Source: Granulicatella elegans (GTDB lineage Bacteria; Bacillota; Bacilli; Lactobacillales; Aerococcaceae). From it: 64,000 nt of DNA. The translations under genes and the position numbers were made by a program. The notes under the pieces were generated by a model that saw only the letters and a program-made list of their open reading frames with translations, was not told the origin of the DNA and did not search any database. This document shows, in pieces, positions 62,810 through 64,000 of the stretch. Position 1 is the first letter of the stretch; every line of letters begins with the position of its first letter. The stretch lies in assembly GCF_020735385.1 (NCBI RefSeq), contig NZ_CP085953.1, positions 1,178,001 to 1,242,000 of the forward strand. The letters run 5' to 3'.

Positions 62810-64000
62810 GTGAAAAATCAAGGAATTTATGTGAGTTTAGATATTGGAACCACTTCAATTAAAGTTGTTGTTGCTGAATATATTCGTGGACAATTAAACA
62901 TTATTGGAGTCGGCAATGAAAAATCTCAAGGACTAAGCCGGGGAGTAATTGTAGATATCGATGAAACAGTTGAATCTATTAAAAAAGCCGTAAAACAAGC
63001 AGAACAAAAAGCAAGTATTCAAATTCAAGATGTTATTGTAGGAATCCCAAGTAATCAAATTTCAATTGAGCCATGTCATGGAATGATTGCTGTATCAAGT
63101 GAAAATCGTGAAATTACAGATATTGATGTTCATAATGTGATTTCAGCAGCAAAAGTTCGCTCAGTTGCACCTGAAAGAGAAATTATTTCTGTCATTCCAG
63201 AAGAATTTATCGTGGATGGATTCGATGGCATTAAAGATCCTCGTGGAATGATTGGGGTTCGTTTAGAATTATATGCAAGTATGATTACTGGACCAAAAAC
63301 AATTGTTCATAATATTAAACGTTGTATTGATAAAGCGGGATTAAATATTGAAGAAATGGTGATTCAACCACTTGCCATTAGTCAAGTAGCAATGTCAGCT
63401 GGTGAACGCGAATTTGGTACCATCTTAATTGATATGGGTGGTGGACAAACAAGTGCGTCAGTGATGCATGATCATCAACTAAAATTCTCATACGTAGATC
63501 AAGAAGGCGGAGATTTCGTTACAAAAGATATTTCTGTCATCTTGAATGCAAGTTTTGAAAATGCAGAACGAATCAAACGTGAATATGGTTATGCCATTTC
63601 TACTGAAACTTCTGAAGATGAATTTTTCCCAGTTGAAACAATTGGTAAGAAAGATCCTGTGAAAGTAGATGAACATTATTTATCAGAAATTATTGAAGCA
63701 AGAGAAGTTCAAATTTTAGAAAATATTAAACGTGCTCTTGAACATGTGGATGCATTAAGCTTACCTGGAGGAATTGTTTTAACAGGTGGAGCATCTTCAA
63801 TGGCAGGTGTACTTGAATTAGCTCAAGAAATTTTTGGAGTAAATGTGAAAACTTATATTCCTGAACAAATAGGAATGAGAAATCCAATTTATGCAACAAG
63901 TATGGGATTAATTCAATATGCTGCATCATTAGATGACGTGCATCGTATTGCCCAAAAAGGCAAAATAACAACTGAAAAGAGAGTAACACCTCTAACAAAC
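62810..64000 (+). CDS. ftsA: Cell division protein FtsA (partial, runs off the window)
   Basis: 397 codons are visible without a stop, starting GTG at 62810 with AGGAGG about ten bases upstream. FtsA is the actin-like membrane tether of FtsZ. Nucleotide motifs: SLDIGTTSIKVVVAEY (about 9-24), LIDMGGGQTSASVM (about 207-220) and VLTGGASSMAGVLELA (about 323-338). The SHS2-type 1C domain spans about 85-165. The C-terminal amphipathic helix lies beyond the window; full length is probably 430-460 residues. ftsZ is expected next. Confidence 0.93.
   Translation, partial: MKNQGIYVSLDIGTTSIKVVVAEYIRGQLNIIGVGNEKSQGLSRGVIVDIDETVESIKKAVKQAEQKASIQIQDVIVGIPSNQISIEPCHGMIAVSSENREITDIDVHNVISAAKVRSVAPEREIISVIPEEFIVDGFDGIKDPRGMIGVRLELYASMITGPKTIVHNIKRCIDKAGLNIEEMVIQPLAISQVAMSAGEREFGTILIDMGGGQTSASVMHDHQLKFSYVDQEGGDFVTKDISVILNASFENAERIKREYGYAISTETSEDEFFPVETIGKKDPVKVDEHYLSEIIEAREVQILENIKRALEHVDALSLPGGIVLTGGASSMAGVLELAQEIFGVNVKTYIPEQIGMRNPIYATSMGLIQYAASLDDVHRIAQKGKITTEKRVTPLTN

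Overview
The window looks like the chromosome of a low-GC Gram-positive coccus of the order Lactobacillales, probably Carnobacteriaceae (Granulicatella- or Dolosigranulum-like). The grounds are AT-rich codon use, strong AGGAGG ribosome sites, a class A sortase, a ComX/SigH-type sigma factor, the TrpXYZ transporter, the yqeG-yqeM and dcw gene orders, and tRNA genes without an encoded CCA. The genus is inference.

Layout. 1-4632: end of an rRNA operon (tRNA-Ile and tRNA-Ala in the spacer, 23S, 5S) followed by 13 tRNA genes. 4749-6433: an intact ISL3-family insertion sequence with 8-bp target duplication and a candidate structured RNA behind its transposase. 6519-8856: accessory genes (APH-like kinase, methyltransferase, nitroreductase). 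9426-9986: the ComX/SigH-like sigma factor, followed by a decayed DDE transposase. 11592-14497: mreBCD and ylbF. 14604-19464: yhaO-yhaN-yhaM nuclease operon. 19533-20924: two decayed genes (a flavin disulfide reductase and an Rrf2-type regulator). 20984-25712: acetyltransferase, methyltransferase, sortase, LacI-type regulator, CDF transporter, flavodoxin. 25754-30576: a fumarate-reductase-like lipoprotein, divergent from a tryptophan ABC transporter operon preceded by a leader-peptide attenuator. 30711-36748: ClC channel, cold-shock protein, PepF with an unusual repeat pair at its 3' end, and zwf. 36940-40918: a DUF1189 protein, an intact IS1182-family element, a DEAD-box helicase. 41116-44373: sodA, a glycosyltransferase, a dehydrogenase, ykuJ, then a thrB remnant. 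44739-50241: yqeG-yqeH-yhbY-nadD-yqeK-rsfS-yqeM-tmcAL. 50265-52493: secreted C39 peptidase, yceD, rpmF. 53257-64000: the division and cell wall cluster from mraZ to a partial ftsA.

Much of the window is core machinery for envelope growth (mreBCD, dcw), ribosome assembly (yqeH, yhbY, rsfS, rsmH, yceD-rpmF) and RNA/DNA turnover (yhaM, yhaON, cshB). Mobile elements and decayed genes sit at the seams between these blocks.

The most interesting observations are: a five-segment, Trp-codon leader-peptide attenuator ahead of trpXYZ; the branched structured RNA candidate inside the ISL3 element; a tandem hairpin-forming repeat that supplies the stop codon of pepF; a textbook three-repeat MraZ box; and a palindromic terminator that encodes the same last five residues of two convergent proteins.
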